A stretch of DNA of 64,000 nt from Clostridia bacterium (GCA_017517815.1 JAFWYA010000033.1:76484-140483); one strand, 5' to 3'; shown: positions 19,463 to 27,711, counted from the stretch's first letter. Notes: a model not told the origin generated them from the letters alone. Translations and numbers: made by a program.

Positions 19463-20293
19463 TTATTCTTCTGTGAAAAATGCCTCAAGCCGTGCGCGGC
19501 AGCGTTTCAGGTCGGGTATGAGCACCATCATACCATTGACAGTTTCTTCTGAAAAAGCATCTTCAAAGGGCACATGCGCCGTGCGGATGACGGTTTCATC
19601 CAGTTTTGCGATGAGCGGTGCAAGCTGCGTAAGGTCCCCCAGAGACAGATCCGTCTGTACACGGCTGATGTTTTTGACCGCCAGCTTCAAAAGCGTCCAT
19701 CGGTCCAGCTGCGCCATCTGCTCAAGCATGGCGGCAATCAGCGTATGCTGGCGTGAGGTGCGCTGAAAGTCGCCGTCCAGCTTGCGCAAACGGCTGTAGC
19801 ACAGCGCCTGAAAACCATCCAGCCGCTGCAACCCGGCGGATTCCAATGGCGCGCGGCCGTGATCTTTCAGCAGCTGGTTCAGATAGTTGAGCTCGGCCTG
19901 TGTAATGTCAACCTGCACGCCGCCCAGTTCATCCACCAGATCAGAAAGCACCGAAAAATCCACCGTCACGGTGCGGTCTACCGTAATGCCGAAGTTCTTT
20001 TCGAGCGTTTGCTTCAGTAAGTCCTCACCGCCGTAGAAATAGGCGGCGTTCAGCCGATTCTTTCCGTGCCCGGGAATGGGAACGTACAGGTCGCGAAGAA
20101 ACGACGCCAGCCGCACCTCTCCGCTGGGGCTGACCTGTACAAGCATCATGGCGTCGCTGCGCCCGGGCTGATCGGCAGTGCGAGCATCCACGCCGATGAG
20201 CAGTACGCGCATACCCTCGTACGATTGGGCTGAGGCGGCGGAAAACAAAAGCAGCAGGGCAAGCACCGCTGCCGTCATTCTTTTGAAAAACAC
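19463..20293 (-). CDS. LytR-CpsA-Psr (LCP) family protein
   Basis: LCP enzymes sit outside the membrane and attach wall polymers (teichoic acids, capsule) to peptidoglycan from a lipid carrier. I chose a GTG start at 20293 because AAAGGAGGGG lies six bases before it, giving VFFKRMTAAVLALLLLFSAASAQS as signal or anchor. Family marks are MRVLLIGVDARTADQPGRSDAMML, then LASFLRDLYVPIPGHGKNRLN (the arginines that hold the pyrophosphate), DELGGVQVDIT and LCYSRLRKLDGDFQRTSRQ. About 276 residues, with no C-terminal extra domain. Its ribosome site lies in the 3' arm of a hairpin that also ends the upstream CDF gene. Confidence 0.9.
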   Translation of the reverse strand: MFFKRMTAAVLALLLLFSAASAQSYEGMRVLLIGVDARTADQPGRSDAMMLVQVSPSGEVRLASFLRDLYVPIPGHGKNRLNAAYFYGGEDLLKQTLEKNFGITVDRTVTVDFSVLSDLVDELGGVQVDITQAELNYLNQLLKDHGRAPLESAGLQRLDGFQALCYSRLRKLDGDFQRTSRQHTLIAAMLEQMAQLDRWTLLKLAVKNISRVQTDLSLGDLTQLAPLIAKLDETVIRTAHVPFEDAFSEETVNGMMVLIPDLKRCRARLEAFFTEE

Positions 20294-20297
20294 AAAA

Positions 20298-20340
20298 CCC
20301 CTCCTTTGCGTGGTCATAACACTATAACGCAAAGGAGGGG
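20298..20340 (-). terminator. CDF-gene terminator that contains the LCP ribosome site
   Basis: A perfect 13-bp inverted repeat (CCCCTCCTTTGCG / CGCAAAGGAGGGG) with a 17-base loop lies 22 bases past the CDF stop codon. On the minus strand it is followed by TTTTGTGTTTTT, so it can act as a terminator. Its 3' arm is the AAAGGAGGGG ribosome site of the LCP gene. Confidence 0.75.
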
Positions 20341-20362
20341 CTGTTTCATGCCTGTGGAAACA

Positions 20363-21526
20363 TCAGGTGTAATCGGTGTCAAACTGCACCACCAGCTGAT
20401 AGCGCTCATCCAGCGAATGCGCATAGGCGGTAAGCGTGCGCAGCAGCATGTCAGGGTCACGGAAACCCGCCGGCAGCACACAGTCGAAGATCACATTCGT
20501 GTGCTCCTGACCCGGCACCACACGGAAATCGTGCAGCGACAGCGCCGGGTCGATGCCGATGAGGAAATCCGTCATCTGCTGGCGCAGGCGGTTGGTGGAT
20601 TCGTCCGTGGTGACGATGGGGTCCATGTGGATGCAGATGGGCATGTGCAGCTTGTGGCCGATCTCACGTTCAGCATCGTCGATCATTTCATGAATGTCGA
20701 GGATGTTGCCGTCGGCGCTTACCTCAGCATGCACCGATGCGACGCAGCGGCCGGGGCCGTAGTCGTGCAGCACCAGATCGTGCAGGCCCAGAATGCCTTC
20801 GCGCTTGAGCAGCAGTTCGCGGATCTGCTGAATTTTTTCAGGATCAGGCTTGCCGCCCAGCAGGCTGTCCAGCGTTTCGCTGCATACCTCCCAGCCGGCC
20901 TTCAGCACGATAAGCGCTACCAAAACGCCCATCCAGCCGTCCAGATGCCAGCCCATCAGCATGCTCAGAAGCACGCTCACCAGCACCGCGCCGGTGGCCA
21001 GCACGTCGCCCAGGCTGTCCTTGGATGCCGCCAGCAGCGTGCCGTTTTGGATGGAACTGCCCATTTTGCGGTAGAACAGGTACAGCCACAGCTTGCCCAG
21101 CATCGATACGGCCAGTACGGCCAGCGCCGCCAGCGAGGCATTCACCGGGGCAGGGTTAAGGATGGAGACAACGCCGTCTTTGAGCAGCGTTACGCCCATC
21201 ACAAGGATCAGCACGCCCACGGCCAGCGAGCCCAGATATTCCATGCGGCCGTGGCCGAAGGGATGCTTTTCATCCACGGGCTTGCTGGCGATGCGAACCG
21301 TGATGAGCGTTACAATGCTGCCTGCCGCATCGGACAGGTTGTTGGCTGCGTCCGCCGTGATGGCCAGCGAGCGGCTGATGATGCCAATCAAAAATTTAGC
21401 GCCTGCCAGCAGAAGGTTGACAACAATGCCGATGCTGGAAGCCACCGTGCCGTAAGCGGCGCGCACTGCGGGATCGGACACCTGCTCATGGTTGCGGATC
21501 AGGCGTTTGATAAGCCATGCGGTCAA
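20363..21526 (-). CDS. Cation diffusion facilitator (CDF) metal exporter, possibly Mn2+
   Basis: Proton-coupled divalent-metal efflux carrier in the cytoplasmic membrane. The TTG at 21526 is the likely start because AAAGGAGG lies eight bases before it; this gives 387 residues. Six membrane segments in the first 220 residues are followed by a cytoplasmic domain. The TM2 metal-site region reads NNLSDAAG and the TM5 region SKDSLGDVLAT. This gives N-x3-D with D-x3-D, the set seen in manganese-type CDFs, where zinc types have D-x3-D with H-x3-D. HPFGHGRMEYLG is the family loop. The C-terminal part is longer than usual, about 170 residues after the last helix. Metal choice is inference. Confidence 0.9.
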   Translation of the reverse strand: MTAWLIKRLIRNHEQVSDPAVRAAYGTVASSIGIVVNLLLAGAKFLIGIISRSLAITADAANNLSDAAGSIVTLITVRIASKPVDEKHPFGHGRMEYLGSLAVGVLILVMGVTLLKDGVVSILNPAPVNASLAALAVLAVSMLGKLWLYLFYRKMGSSIQNGTLLAASKDSLGDVLATGAVLVSVLLSMLMGWHLDGWMGVLVALIVLKAGWEVCSETLDSLLGGKPDPEKIQQIRELLLKREGILGLHDLVLHDYGPGRCVASVHAEVSADGNILDIHEMIDDAEREIGHKLHMPICIHMDPIVTTDESTNRLRQQMTDFLIGIDPALSLHDFRVVPGQEHTNVIFDCVLPAGFRDPDMLLRTLTAYAHSLDERYQLVVQFDTDYT

Positions 21527-21576
21527 CAAAACCGCCTCCTTTGGTTGCTTGGCTGTTATATGCACAGCATTTGCCC

Positions 21577-21605
21577 ATTATACCAAAAAGAGGCCCCATC
21601 TTCAA
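21577..21605 (-). promoter_or_regulatory. CDF promoter overlapping the upstream gene's terminator
   Basis: On the minus strand, TTGAAG and TATAAT are separated by 17 bases. The -35 lies inside the stem-loop that ends the GH42 gene. Confidence 0.75.
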
Positions 21606-21620
21606 GACGGAGCCTCTTTT
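21585..21620 (-). terminator. Terminator after the GH42 beta-galactosidase gene
   Basis: AAAAAGAGGC and GCCTCTTTT form the outer stem, with a partly paired inner part. On the minus strand it ends in CCTCTTTTTGG. Confidence 0.75.
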
Positions 21621-21631
21621 GATGTATGCCA

Positions 21632-23485
21632 TTACTTGAGCAGCAGGAACGCGCCTTCCTTGATGGCGGGCAGGCAGATGGTATCGCCTTCCACGGCCAC
21701 GGTTTCCTCGCCGTAGGGAGTGTACAGCGTGGCGCTGGCGGCCTTCACCTTGTTCAGCGTCAGCTTTACGCCTTCCAGGGTCTTGTTGACGGTGCTGATG
21801 TTGTTGAGGCAGGCCAGCGCGTAGCCTTCGCCCTCGATGACCTGCACCATCATGCTGCGGCTGGAGGAAACGATGATGGGCTCGATGCCCTCGGCTTCCA
21901 GCATGTCGATGATGTTGTGGGCAGCGTCTTCATACTTGATGAAGGTCTGGCCCAGCTTGTACAGGGACAGGGTGGAATCCTCGCAGGTGTACACAGCGCC
22001 GCCATTGTCGGCAAAGGCTTGCAGATCAGCCTTTTCCTGTTCGCTCAGCAGCGAATATTTGGGCACGATGACCACCTTGAAGCCCAGCGGGTTGCTCTTG
22101 AGCATATCGCTTTCAGTCAGGTCGACCGTGATGCCCTCGGCGCGCAGGTGCTTGTAGAGGGATTTGTACAGCTCCAGATAGCTGTTGCGCACGGCGTCGG
22201 CGCCGTTGTCCAGCGCGTCGGCACTGACGAAGGCATGGTCGGAGGAAAGGATCGCCACGCCGCAGCGCTTCTTTTCGGCGTTGATGATCACGTCGGACAG
22301 CTTGTTGAGCAGGCGCACCATGTCCAGCTTCTGTTCGTAGTTTTCGGTCTTGGTGCCGTCATAGTTGATGAAGCCAAAGCCGTTGCCTTCGGGGCTGTCG
22401 GGGAAGATGTGGTCGCCGCGCCACTGATAGTACATGATGCCCTTGATGCCCGCACCGATGGCGGCGTAGGTTTCCTGATAGAGCTTCTGCAGGGTGATGT
22501 TGGTGCGGGCGTCGTATTCGATGAGCCAGCAGTGTTTGCCGTTGAGCGCAGCGGCGGATTCGGCATTGTCCAGCACCAGGCAGGCATGATAGTAGCTGGC
22601 GCCGTAGCAGCTGAGGTAGTGGGTGATGCCCACGGTATCCATGCCCTTGGCGTTGTCAAAGTAGTTCACGCCGTCTTTGCTGTTTCGCACCAGCGTAGGC
22701 GCACTGGTCAGGCAGGTGAGGGATTCGATCTCAGGGTCGATCTCCTTGGCTACGTCGGCGGTGTGGTTGAGGAAGTTCGAAAGGCTCTTGATGGAGAAAA
22801 GCCTCCAGTTCACCCACTCGGTGATGTCCTCTCCCTTGGCCGGACGCACACGCGGCGGCTCGTAATCGGCGGCAGCCTCAGCGGTCATCAGGTTATTCTC
22901 CACCAGCCACTTGCGGTAGGCTGCGATGGTGGCAGGGTGATAGTCGTAGATGCTCTTGCTGCGGGCGGGATAGTGGGGCTCGTTGTAGGTCTGGAAGGAC
23001 ACCAGATTGGGATGCTTGCTGTAGAGCTTCGCCAGCGCACGGGTGCCTTCGTCGTTGTCGCACAGAATGCCTTCATGATAGAGCGAGTTCTGCAGGAAGT
23101 CATACCAGATGGTGGTGTCCATCTCGTTGCCCTCAGCGTCCAGCATCAGAAAATCATCATAGCCGCTGAGGTTCATGGAATAGCCCTGCAGACGCATCAT
23201 GCTGGCAATATCGACCTTGTCGCACTCGTCCAGCATCTGCTCGATGAACTCGGTATGCACTTCAATTTCGCCGTTCACGCGGCGGACGTCGCCGATGGAA
23301 GCGCCGCGCACCAGGTTAAAACCGGCTTCCTTCATGGCACGGATGTCTTTTTTCATTTCTCCCACGCGGTCGCCGGTTTCCGGCACGGGAACCTTCTTGG
23401 CATGATAGCTGGGATAATAGGACAGGCCTACGCAGAACACGGCCTTGCCGTCCTGATAAAGAATGCCGTTTTTCATGGAATACAT
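21632..23485 (-). CDS. GH42 beta-galactosidase
   Basis: Cytoplasmic beta-galactosidase of family GH42. The start is the ATG at 23485, nine bases after AGGAGG. The N-terminus MYSMKNGILYQDGKAVFCVGLSYYP is typical of the family. The acid/base lies in LVSFQTYNEPHYP near residue 170 and the nucleophile in KHCWLIEYDART near residue 300. A Rossmann-like trimerisation domain follows from about 400 (CGVAILSSDHAF...FKVVIVPKYSLLSEQEKADL), then a short beta-rich C-terminal domain ending LPAIKEGAFLLLK. 617 residues is a normal length. It is transcribed alone from a strong promoter with a TTTTCGAAAA palindrome in its leader, which suggests local repressor control. Confidence 0.93.
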   Translation of the reverse strand: MYSMKNGILYQDGKAVFCVGLSYYPSYHAKKVPVPETGDRVGEMKKDIRAMKEAGFNLVRGASIGDVRRVNGEIEVHTEFIEQMLDECDKVDIASMMRLQGYSMNLSGYDDFLMLDAEGNEMDTTIWYDFLQNSLYHEGILCDNDEGTRALAKLYSKHPNLVSFQTYNEPHYPARSKSIYDYHPATIAAYRKWLVENNLMTAEAAADYEPPRVRPAKGEDITEWVNWRLFSIKSLSNFLNHTADVAKEIDPEIESLTCLTSAPTLVRNSKDGVNYFDNAKGMDTVGITHYLSCYGASYYHACLVLDNAESAAALNGKHCWLIEYDARTNITLQKLYQETYAAIGAGIKGIMYYQWRGDHIFPDSPEGNGFGFINYDGTKTENYEQKLDMVRLLNKLSDVIINAEKKRCGVAILSSDHAFVSADALDNGADAVRNSYLELYKSLYKHLRAEGITVDLTESDMLKSNPLGFKVVIVPKYSLLSEQEKADLQAFADNGGAVYTCEDSTLSLYKLGQTFIKYEDAAHNIIDMLEAEGIEPIIVSSSRSMMVQVIEGEGYALACLNNISTVNKTLEGVKLTLNKVKAASATLYTPYGEETVAVEGDTICLPAIKEGAFLLLK

Positions 23486-23511
23486 GATAAAGGACCTCCT
23501 GTTTGTCAATG

Positions 23512-23521
23512 TTTTCGAAAA
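23512..23521. promoter_or_regulatory. Palindrome in the GH42 leader, possible operator
   Basis: TTTTCGAAAA is a perfect 10-base palindrome between the -10 box and the ribosome site of the GH42 gene. It resembles the core of LacI-family operators. No such regulator is adjacent. Confidence 0.4.
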
Positions 23522-23534
23522 AGGGATTACTCAA

Positions 23535-23563
23535 AGCATAGCATCGCTGTATTGCCTTGTCAA
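23535..23563 (-). promoter_or_regulatory. Strong promoter of the GH42 gene
   Basis: Minus strand TTGACA (23563-23558) and TATGCT (23540-23535) with a 17-base spacer. Confidence 0.8.
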
Positions 23564-23632
23564 TCCAGATTTCGTATCCTCTTTTCACTGACGAGTGTAG
23601 AAAATCGAAAGAATGGAGCAGAACGTGCCGTG

Positions 23633-23662
23633 ACCGTTCAACGGGATAAATGAACCGTTGAG
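23633..23662 (+). promoter_or_regulatory. Tandem LytTR-type binding sites
   Basis: ACCGTTCAA at 23633-23641 and ACCGTTGAG at 23654-23662 are direct repeats whose starts are exactly 21 bases apart (9-base boxes, 12-base gap). That is the known layout of LytTR-domain targets, two boxes on the same face of the helix. They lie just upstream of the -35 of the LytTR gene itself. Confidence 0.75.
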
Positions 23663-23671
23663 CGAAATTTC

Positions 23672-23700
23672 CTGACAGAAGGCCCAAAAGGTGATATGAT
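23672..23700 (+). promoter_or_regulatory. Promoter of the LytTR-DUF3021 operon
   Basis: CTGACA (23672-23677) and TATGAT (23695-23700), spacer 17 bases; the ATG lies about 33 bases downstream. Confidence 0.8.
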
Positions 23701-23732
23701 GCATGTGCAAGGAAGAAATGGAGGAACGCCTC

Positions 23733-24176
23733 ATGGAATTTACACTCAACATCGATCCCAAATGCCGCGAAACGGTGGTGGCGAATGTGCACAGGCGCAC
23801 AGTCCTCACCGATGAGATTGAGGAACTGGTGCGCAACTACACGGGAGACGATCAGCTGCCCGGATATACCGAGGATGACATGCGCATGCTCACGTTTTCG
23901 GAAATTGAGCTCATCTGCGTGCAGGAAGGAAAGACCTTCGCGGTGGATAACAGGGGCGACGAATATCGGTTAAAGCTGCGCCTGTATGAACTGGAGGAAC
24001 GGCTGCCGCCCAGTTTTATCCGCATCAACAAATCGGCCCTGGCAAACGAAAAGCATCTGATGCGGTTCAGCGCCGGTTTCAGCGGAGCGGTGGATGCGGT
24101 GTTTCGCTGCGGCAGAAAAGAGTATGTTTCCAGACGATGCTTTGCAGAAATCAAAAGGAGGATCAACGCAAAATGA
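23733..24176 (+). CDS. LytTR-domain DNA-binding transcription regulator
   Basis: 147 residues from the ATG at 23733, which follows GGAGGA; an upstream in-frame ATG at 23703 has no such site. It has no receiver domain. The C-terminal 95 residues form a LytTR domain: MRMLTFSEIELICVQEGKTFAVDNRGDEYRL, then LEERLPPSFIRINKSALANEKHL, then CGRKEYVSRRCFAEIKRRI. LytTR proteins bind 9-base direct repeats, and such repeats sit at its own promoter. The next gene overlaps by four bases (ATGA) and encodes a DUF3021 membrane protein. Such LytTR plus membrane-partner pairs in Firmicutes (compare HdrRM and BrsRM in Streptococcus) act as regulator and membrane inhibitor. Autoregulation is inferred. Confidence 0.9.
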   Translation: MEFTLNIDPKCRETVVANVHRRTVLTDEIEELVRNYTGDDQLPGYTEDDMRMLTFSEIELICVQEGKTFAVDNRGDEYRLKLRLYELEERLPPSFIRINKSALANEKHLMRFSAGFSGAVDAVFRCGRKEYVSRRCFAEIKRRINAK

Positions 24177-24595
24177 AAAAGCATGTGGTGGAGTTTATCA
24201 GGCGCGGTATGATGGCTGCATGGGGCGGCCCGGTGATTTTGGCGATTATCTATGCCTGTCTGGGCTCAAACGGCGTGGTTGAAACGCTGACGGTCAAAGA
24301 GGTGTGCATGGGTATCCTTTCTTCGGCGGTGATGGCGTTTATCGCTGCGGGCATCCCTGTGGTGTATCAGGTGGAACAACTGCCTCTGCCTATGGCGATC
24401 CTCATCCATGGCGGCGTGCTGTATCTGGACTATTTGCTGGTGTACCTCATGAATGGCTGGCTCAAATCCCAGCTGATTCCGATTGCGGTGTTTACCAGCA
24501 TTTTTGTCGCAGGATTTGCGCTCATCTGGCTGATCATCTACCTGACGACCCGAAAGCAGATCAACCGGCTCAACAGCAAAATACAGGCGCAGTAA
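24173..24595 (+). CDS. DUF3021 four-helix membrane protein, LytTR partner
   Basis: 140 residues starting MKKHVVEFIRRGMMAAWGGPVILAIIYACLG. Four hydrophobic segments follow (about 16-32, 47-68, 76-96 and 103-127), and the C-terminal tail RKQINRLNSKIQAQ is basic. This is the DUF3021 pattern. The start codon overlaps the LytTR stop codon as ATGA, with GGAGG upstream. In known LytTR regulatory systems the membrane partner holds the regulator inactive until a signal arrives; here that role is inference from pairing. Confidence 0.85.
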   Translation: MKKHVVEFIRRGMMAAWGGPVILAIIYACLGSNGVVETLTVKEVCMGILSSAVMAFIAAGIPVVYQVEQLPLPMAILIHGGVLYLDYLLVYLMNGWLKSQLIPIAVFTSIFVAGFALIWLIIYLTTRKQINRLNSKIQAQ

Positions 24596-24599
24596 CAAC

Positions 24600-24638
24600 A
24601 AAAATCGCATCAGGCAGTCAAAGCCTGATGCGATTTTT
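24600..24638. terminator. Bidirectional terminator
   Basis: A 16-bp perfect stem AAAAATCGCATCAGGC / GCCTGATGCGATTTTT with a 7-base loop between the convergent DUF3021 and MBOAT genes. Confidence 0.92.
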
Positions 24639-24646
24639 GAATTTCA

Positions 24647-26122
24647 TCAGAACTGGAAATAGATGAACTGTGCAGCGTCAAATCCGGGGCCGTACATGCC
24701 GTAAATCAGGATAAATACGATGACGCCCACATAGACCGCCCAGCGGAACAGCAGGTTTTGCTCTGCCAGCCGTGCACGCAGGGAGACGCCGTGCTCGTGA
24801 GCAATGTCCACCGCCAGCAGCACGCCGGCAGAAAACAACAGGATGCCAAGCTCCAGCCGGCTCAGGCCCAGTGTGTACAGCGTTTCGTCAAAGAAGATCC
24901 ACGGGTTGTGCACTGAGAACATCTGCTTCAGGAAATCAAGCGCCTGCGAAATAGACTCTGCCCGGAAGAATACCCATGTTAAACAGATCAGCGCAAAGGT
25001 GAACAGTCGCTGAAACAATCTGTAACTGAAGCAGCTGCGGTTGATCAGCCGGTCCACGGGCAGTTTGCGAAGCAGTCTGTTTTTGACATCCCCGGCAATC
25101 TGAAACAGACCGTTCAAACCGCCCCATACCACATAGGTCCAGTTTGCGCCGTGCCACAGACCGCTGAGCAGGAAGGTGATCATCAGGTTAAGGAACTTGC
25201 GCAAGATCCCCTTGCGATTGCCCCCGAGAGGAATATAGAGATAATCACGGAACCAGGTGGACAGGCTGATATGCCAGCGCCGCCAGAATTCGCCGACGCT
25301 TTGTGCAAAGTAAGGCTGGCGGAAATTCTGCATCAGATCCACACCGAGGATCTTTGCCGCGCCGATGGCAATGGCTGAGTATCCGCCGAAATCACAATAG
25401 ATCTGAATGGCAAATACCACTACGGCGACAGCCAGACTGTAACCGGCATAGCTTTGATAATTGGCAAACACATGGTCTGCAAGCACAGCCGCGCGGTCGG
25501 CGATGACCATCTTTTGAAAGTAGCCCCATAGCATCATCAGCGCGCCGTTTTTGAAATTGTCAGGATCAAAGGGCTTTTCTTTGCGCAGCTGCGAAAGCAG
25601 GTTGCTGCTGCGCTCGATCGGACCGGCCACCAGCTGCGGAAAAAAGCTGACGAACAGCGCATAGCGCAGAAAATTGCCCTCGGCCTGACTGTCTCCGCGG
25701 TAAACATCCATGGTGTAGGAAAGAGCCTGGAAGGTGTAGAAACTGATGCCCACAGGCAGCAGCACGTCCACCACGGGGGCCTGCCAGCTTACGCCAAACC
25801 GGCCCAGCGCTGCAGTCAGCGATTCTGCTGCAAACTGATAATATTTAAAAAAGAACAGAATAGCCAGATTGCTGACAAAACTGAGCGCAACGTACATTTT
25901 GCCGGGTTTTCCGACGCTTCGGGCCCGGGTGATCAGCTGCCCGCTCAGCCATGTGATAACTGTGGACGTAAGCATCAGCAGCGCATAGGCGGGGTTCCAG
26001 CACATGTAAAAATAATAGCTGGCCGCCAGCAGCCACAGATAGCGCGCACGTTTTGGCAGCATAAAATGCACCGCCAGCACCACAGGGAAGAATATCAAAA
26101 AGGGGACGGAATTAAACAGCAT
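24647..26122 (-). CDS. MBOAT-family O-acyltransferase (AlgI/DltB-like)
   Basis: Polytopic membrane protein of 491 residues that passes an acyl group, commonly acetyl, across the membrane to an outside polymer. It starts MLFNSVPFLIFFPVVLAVHFMLP and has about ten helices. Family marks are DVLLPVGISFYTFQALSYTMDVYRG, LVAGPIERSSNLLSQL, and LSGLWHGANWTYVVWGGLNGLFQ with the invariant histidine. It contains the FRQPYFAQSVGEFWRRWHISLSTWFRDYLYIPLGGNRKG block. The upstream gene, 14 bases away, encodes an SGNH protein, the usual partner that completes transfer to the sugar acceptor. Which polymer is modified is unknown. Confidence 0.93.
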   Translation of the reverse strand: MLFNSVPFLIFFPVVLAVHFMLPKRARYLWLLAASYYFYMCWNPAYALLMLTSTVITWLSGQLITRARSVGKPGKMYVALSFVSNLAILFFFKYYQFAAESLTAALGRFGVSWQAPVVDVLLPVGISFYTFQALSYTMDVYRGDSQAEGNFLRYALFVSFFPQLVAGPIERSSNLLSQLRKEKPFDPDNFKNGALMMLWGYFQKMVIADRAAVLADHVFANYQSYAGYSLAVAVVVFAIQIYCDFGGYSAIAIGAAKILGVDLMQNFRQPYFAQSVGEFWRRWHISLSTWFRDYLYIPLGGNRKGILRKFLNLMITFLLSGLWHGANWTYVVWGGLNGLFQIAGDVKNRLLRKLPVDRLINRSCFSYRLFQRLFTFALICLTWVFFRAESISQALDFLKQMFSVHNPWIFFDETLYTLGLSRLELGILLFSAGVLLAVDIAHEHGVSLRARLAEQNLLFRWAVYVGVIVFILIYGMYGPGFDAAQFIYFQF

Positions 26123-26136
26123 GGCAGTATCTCCTG

Positions 26137-27711
26137 TTATTCATCGAAATACATTTCCATCAGGTCAAAGGCGCGGTAATCCAGCATCCGGTCATCCAGC
26201 AGCGAGTAAACAGAGATGCTCATGCCGGTTTCGATATTGCCTGCAGAAACCCCGTTGACACGCCAGCGGCCTGTGCCAAATTGCACGTCATAGCCCTGCA
26301 CATTCCGGGTGATGTCATAGTCGCGCCCGTCGGGTTCATACTGACTGAAGATGAACTCGCCGTCATACAACAGAAGGTCCAGCGTGCCGCAGCCGGTATA
26401 GTACCAGTCTTCCAGCGCTTCTTCCGCAACGCCCAGTCCGTCCACAAGCAGCCAGTAATCGTCCTCGGTAAAACCGTCGAATACATCGCCAGTAGCCGTA
26501 AACAGCAGCATATGATCGCGGTCGAACGATGAAAGCTCTTCCAGATAGCCGGTCAAACCGCCGTCAAAAGCATTCAGCTGCATACCGGCAGTTTGCAGAT
26601 TGTGGCTGCCGGCGCGTTCGCGCCACGGAGCATAGCGCGCATCGGTGCTTTCGCGGCGGTCGGCCAGATCGTAATGACCGGTCAGCCAGTCGCCCCAGAA
26701 GGAGGTGAAAATGCGCGCACCTTCGTCGTTGAGATGGCCAAGATCGCGAAAATAAGCCGGATCATTTGCGGGAGTATCATTGAGACCGACAAACGCAATG
26801 CCATTCGCCTCGGCCAGTTTGCCGACCTGTTCAAACAGCAGTTCTTCCGCTGCATTGGTCTGATAGGGCGCAGCGCACAGCACCAGCTGAATGCCTTTGC
26901 GCTTTGTAAAATCGATAATGCGCTGCAGTTCGTCAGTAACCTGCTGCATCAGCTGCACTTCAGCCAGCTGCTCGTCGGTAAAGGTCCAGTAAGTTCCTTC
27001 TTCGTTGGCTTCCATAGCCGCCTCGGGACTGTAGGGCCGAATGCTGACTTTGCTCTGATCCAGCGTGTAATCGCCATAGAGATAGCCGAAGCTGTGGCTG
27101 AGCCGCTCACTTCCTTCCAGCGCACGGAAGTGCTGGCGGCCAAGATCGCTGTACCGGGAATGAAAACGGGTGATGCCAAAATAGTTTTCGCCTTCTGCAT
27201 AAGAAACGTCATAAGCATCCTTAATGGCTGCTGCCTTGAAGGGACTGCCTACCGGCAGCCAGCGTGCCAGTGCGGACGAGGTGATATGCGGATTGGAACC
27301 TTCCGGCATGTTTTCACGGCTGCGCATGGCAAGCACATTCTGTACATAGAAATAGCAGTAAGGAGCAGCTGCGGGATAAACGTCCAGCACGACCACCTGC
27401 GGCGACTGCGTCAGCAGCGCCTGCCGCAGCTGCCAGTAGGAGGCGGTCAGGTCGATGGAATTGCCGCTGACCATGGTGCTGGTAATGCCGTATTCATCAT
27501 AGAGCAGCTGTGGGATCACGTTGTAATGCATATGCGAAGTGCCCAGCCAGAACACATCCACGCTGTCGCGGGGAAGCGAAGGCAGGGCAGAGGCATTGCG
27601 CACGATATCATCGCCGCCGCTGAGCAAAGTACCGGCAGCATTTACACAAAGCGCCACTGCACAGCAGATGGCTGCCAGTTTGCTCCAAAAGATAAGCCGT
27701 TTGCGTAGCAT
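26137..27711 (-). CDS. SGNH/DltD-like acyl-transfer partner of the MBOAT protein
   Basis: Starts at the ATG at 27711 after AAAGGA, giving 524 residues. The N-terminal segment (basic, then a hydrophobic helix of about 20 residues) anchors it outside the membrane. The nucleophile motif is VDVFWLGTSHMHYNV near residue 55, and the catalytic Asp-His pair lies in YFRDLGHLNDEG near residue 320. The last 170 residues form a further domain (GGLTGYLEELSSF..DHMLLFTATGD...DYWLLVDGLGV) that is not part of SGNH; it slightly resembles ILEI/FAM3-type folds, which I could not test. It is first gene in the pair with the MBOAT gene and is likely needed for O-acylation of a surface glycan. Confidence 0.82.
   Translation of the reverse strand: MLRKRLIFWSKLAAICCAVALCVNAAGTLLSGGDDIVRNASALPSLPRDSVDVFWLGTSHMHYNVIPQLLYDEYGITSTMVSGNSIDLTASYWQLRQALLTQSPQVVVLDVYPAAAPYCYFYVQNVLAMRSRENMPEGSNPHITSSALARWLPVGSPFKAAAIKDAYDVSYAEGENYFGITRFHSRYSDLGRQHFRALEGSERLSHSFGYLYGDYTLDQSKVSIRPYSPEAAMEANEEGTYWTFTDEQLAEVQLMQQVTDELQRIIDFTKRKGIQLVLCAAPYQTNAAEELLFEQVGKLAEANGIAFVGLNDTPANDPAYFRDLGHLNDEGARIFTSFWGDWLTGHYDLADRRESTDARYAPWRERAGSHNLQTAGMQLNAFDGGLTGYLEELSSFDRDHMLLFTATGDVFDGFTEDDYWLLVDGLGVAEEALEDWYYTGCGTLDLLLYDGEFIFSQYEPDGRDYDITRNVQGYDVQFGTGRWRVNGVSAGNIETGMSISVYSLLDDRMLDYRAFDLMEMYFDE

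Noticed and set aside
21626..23653. 675-codon plus-strand frame opposite the GH42 gene
   Set aside because: It runs through the GH42 coding region and its promoter. The translation is low-complexity Val/Gly/His-rich with no domain, so it is a shadow.
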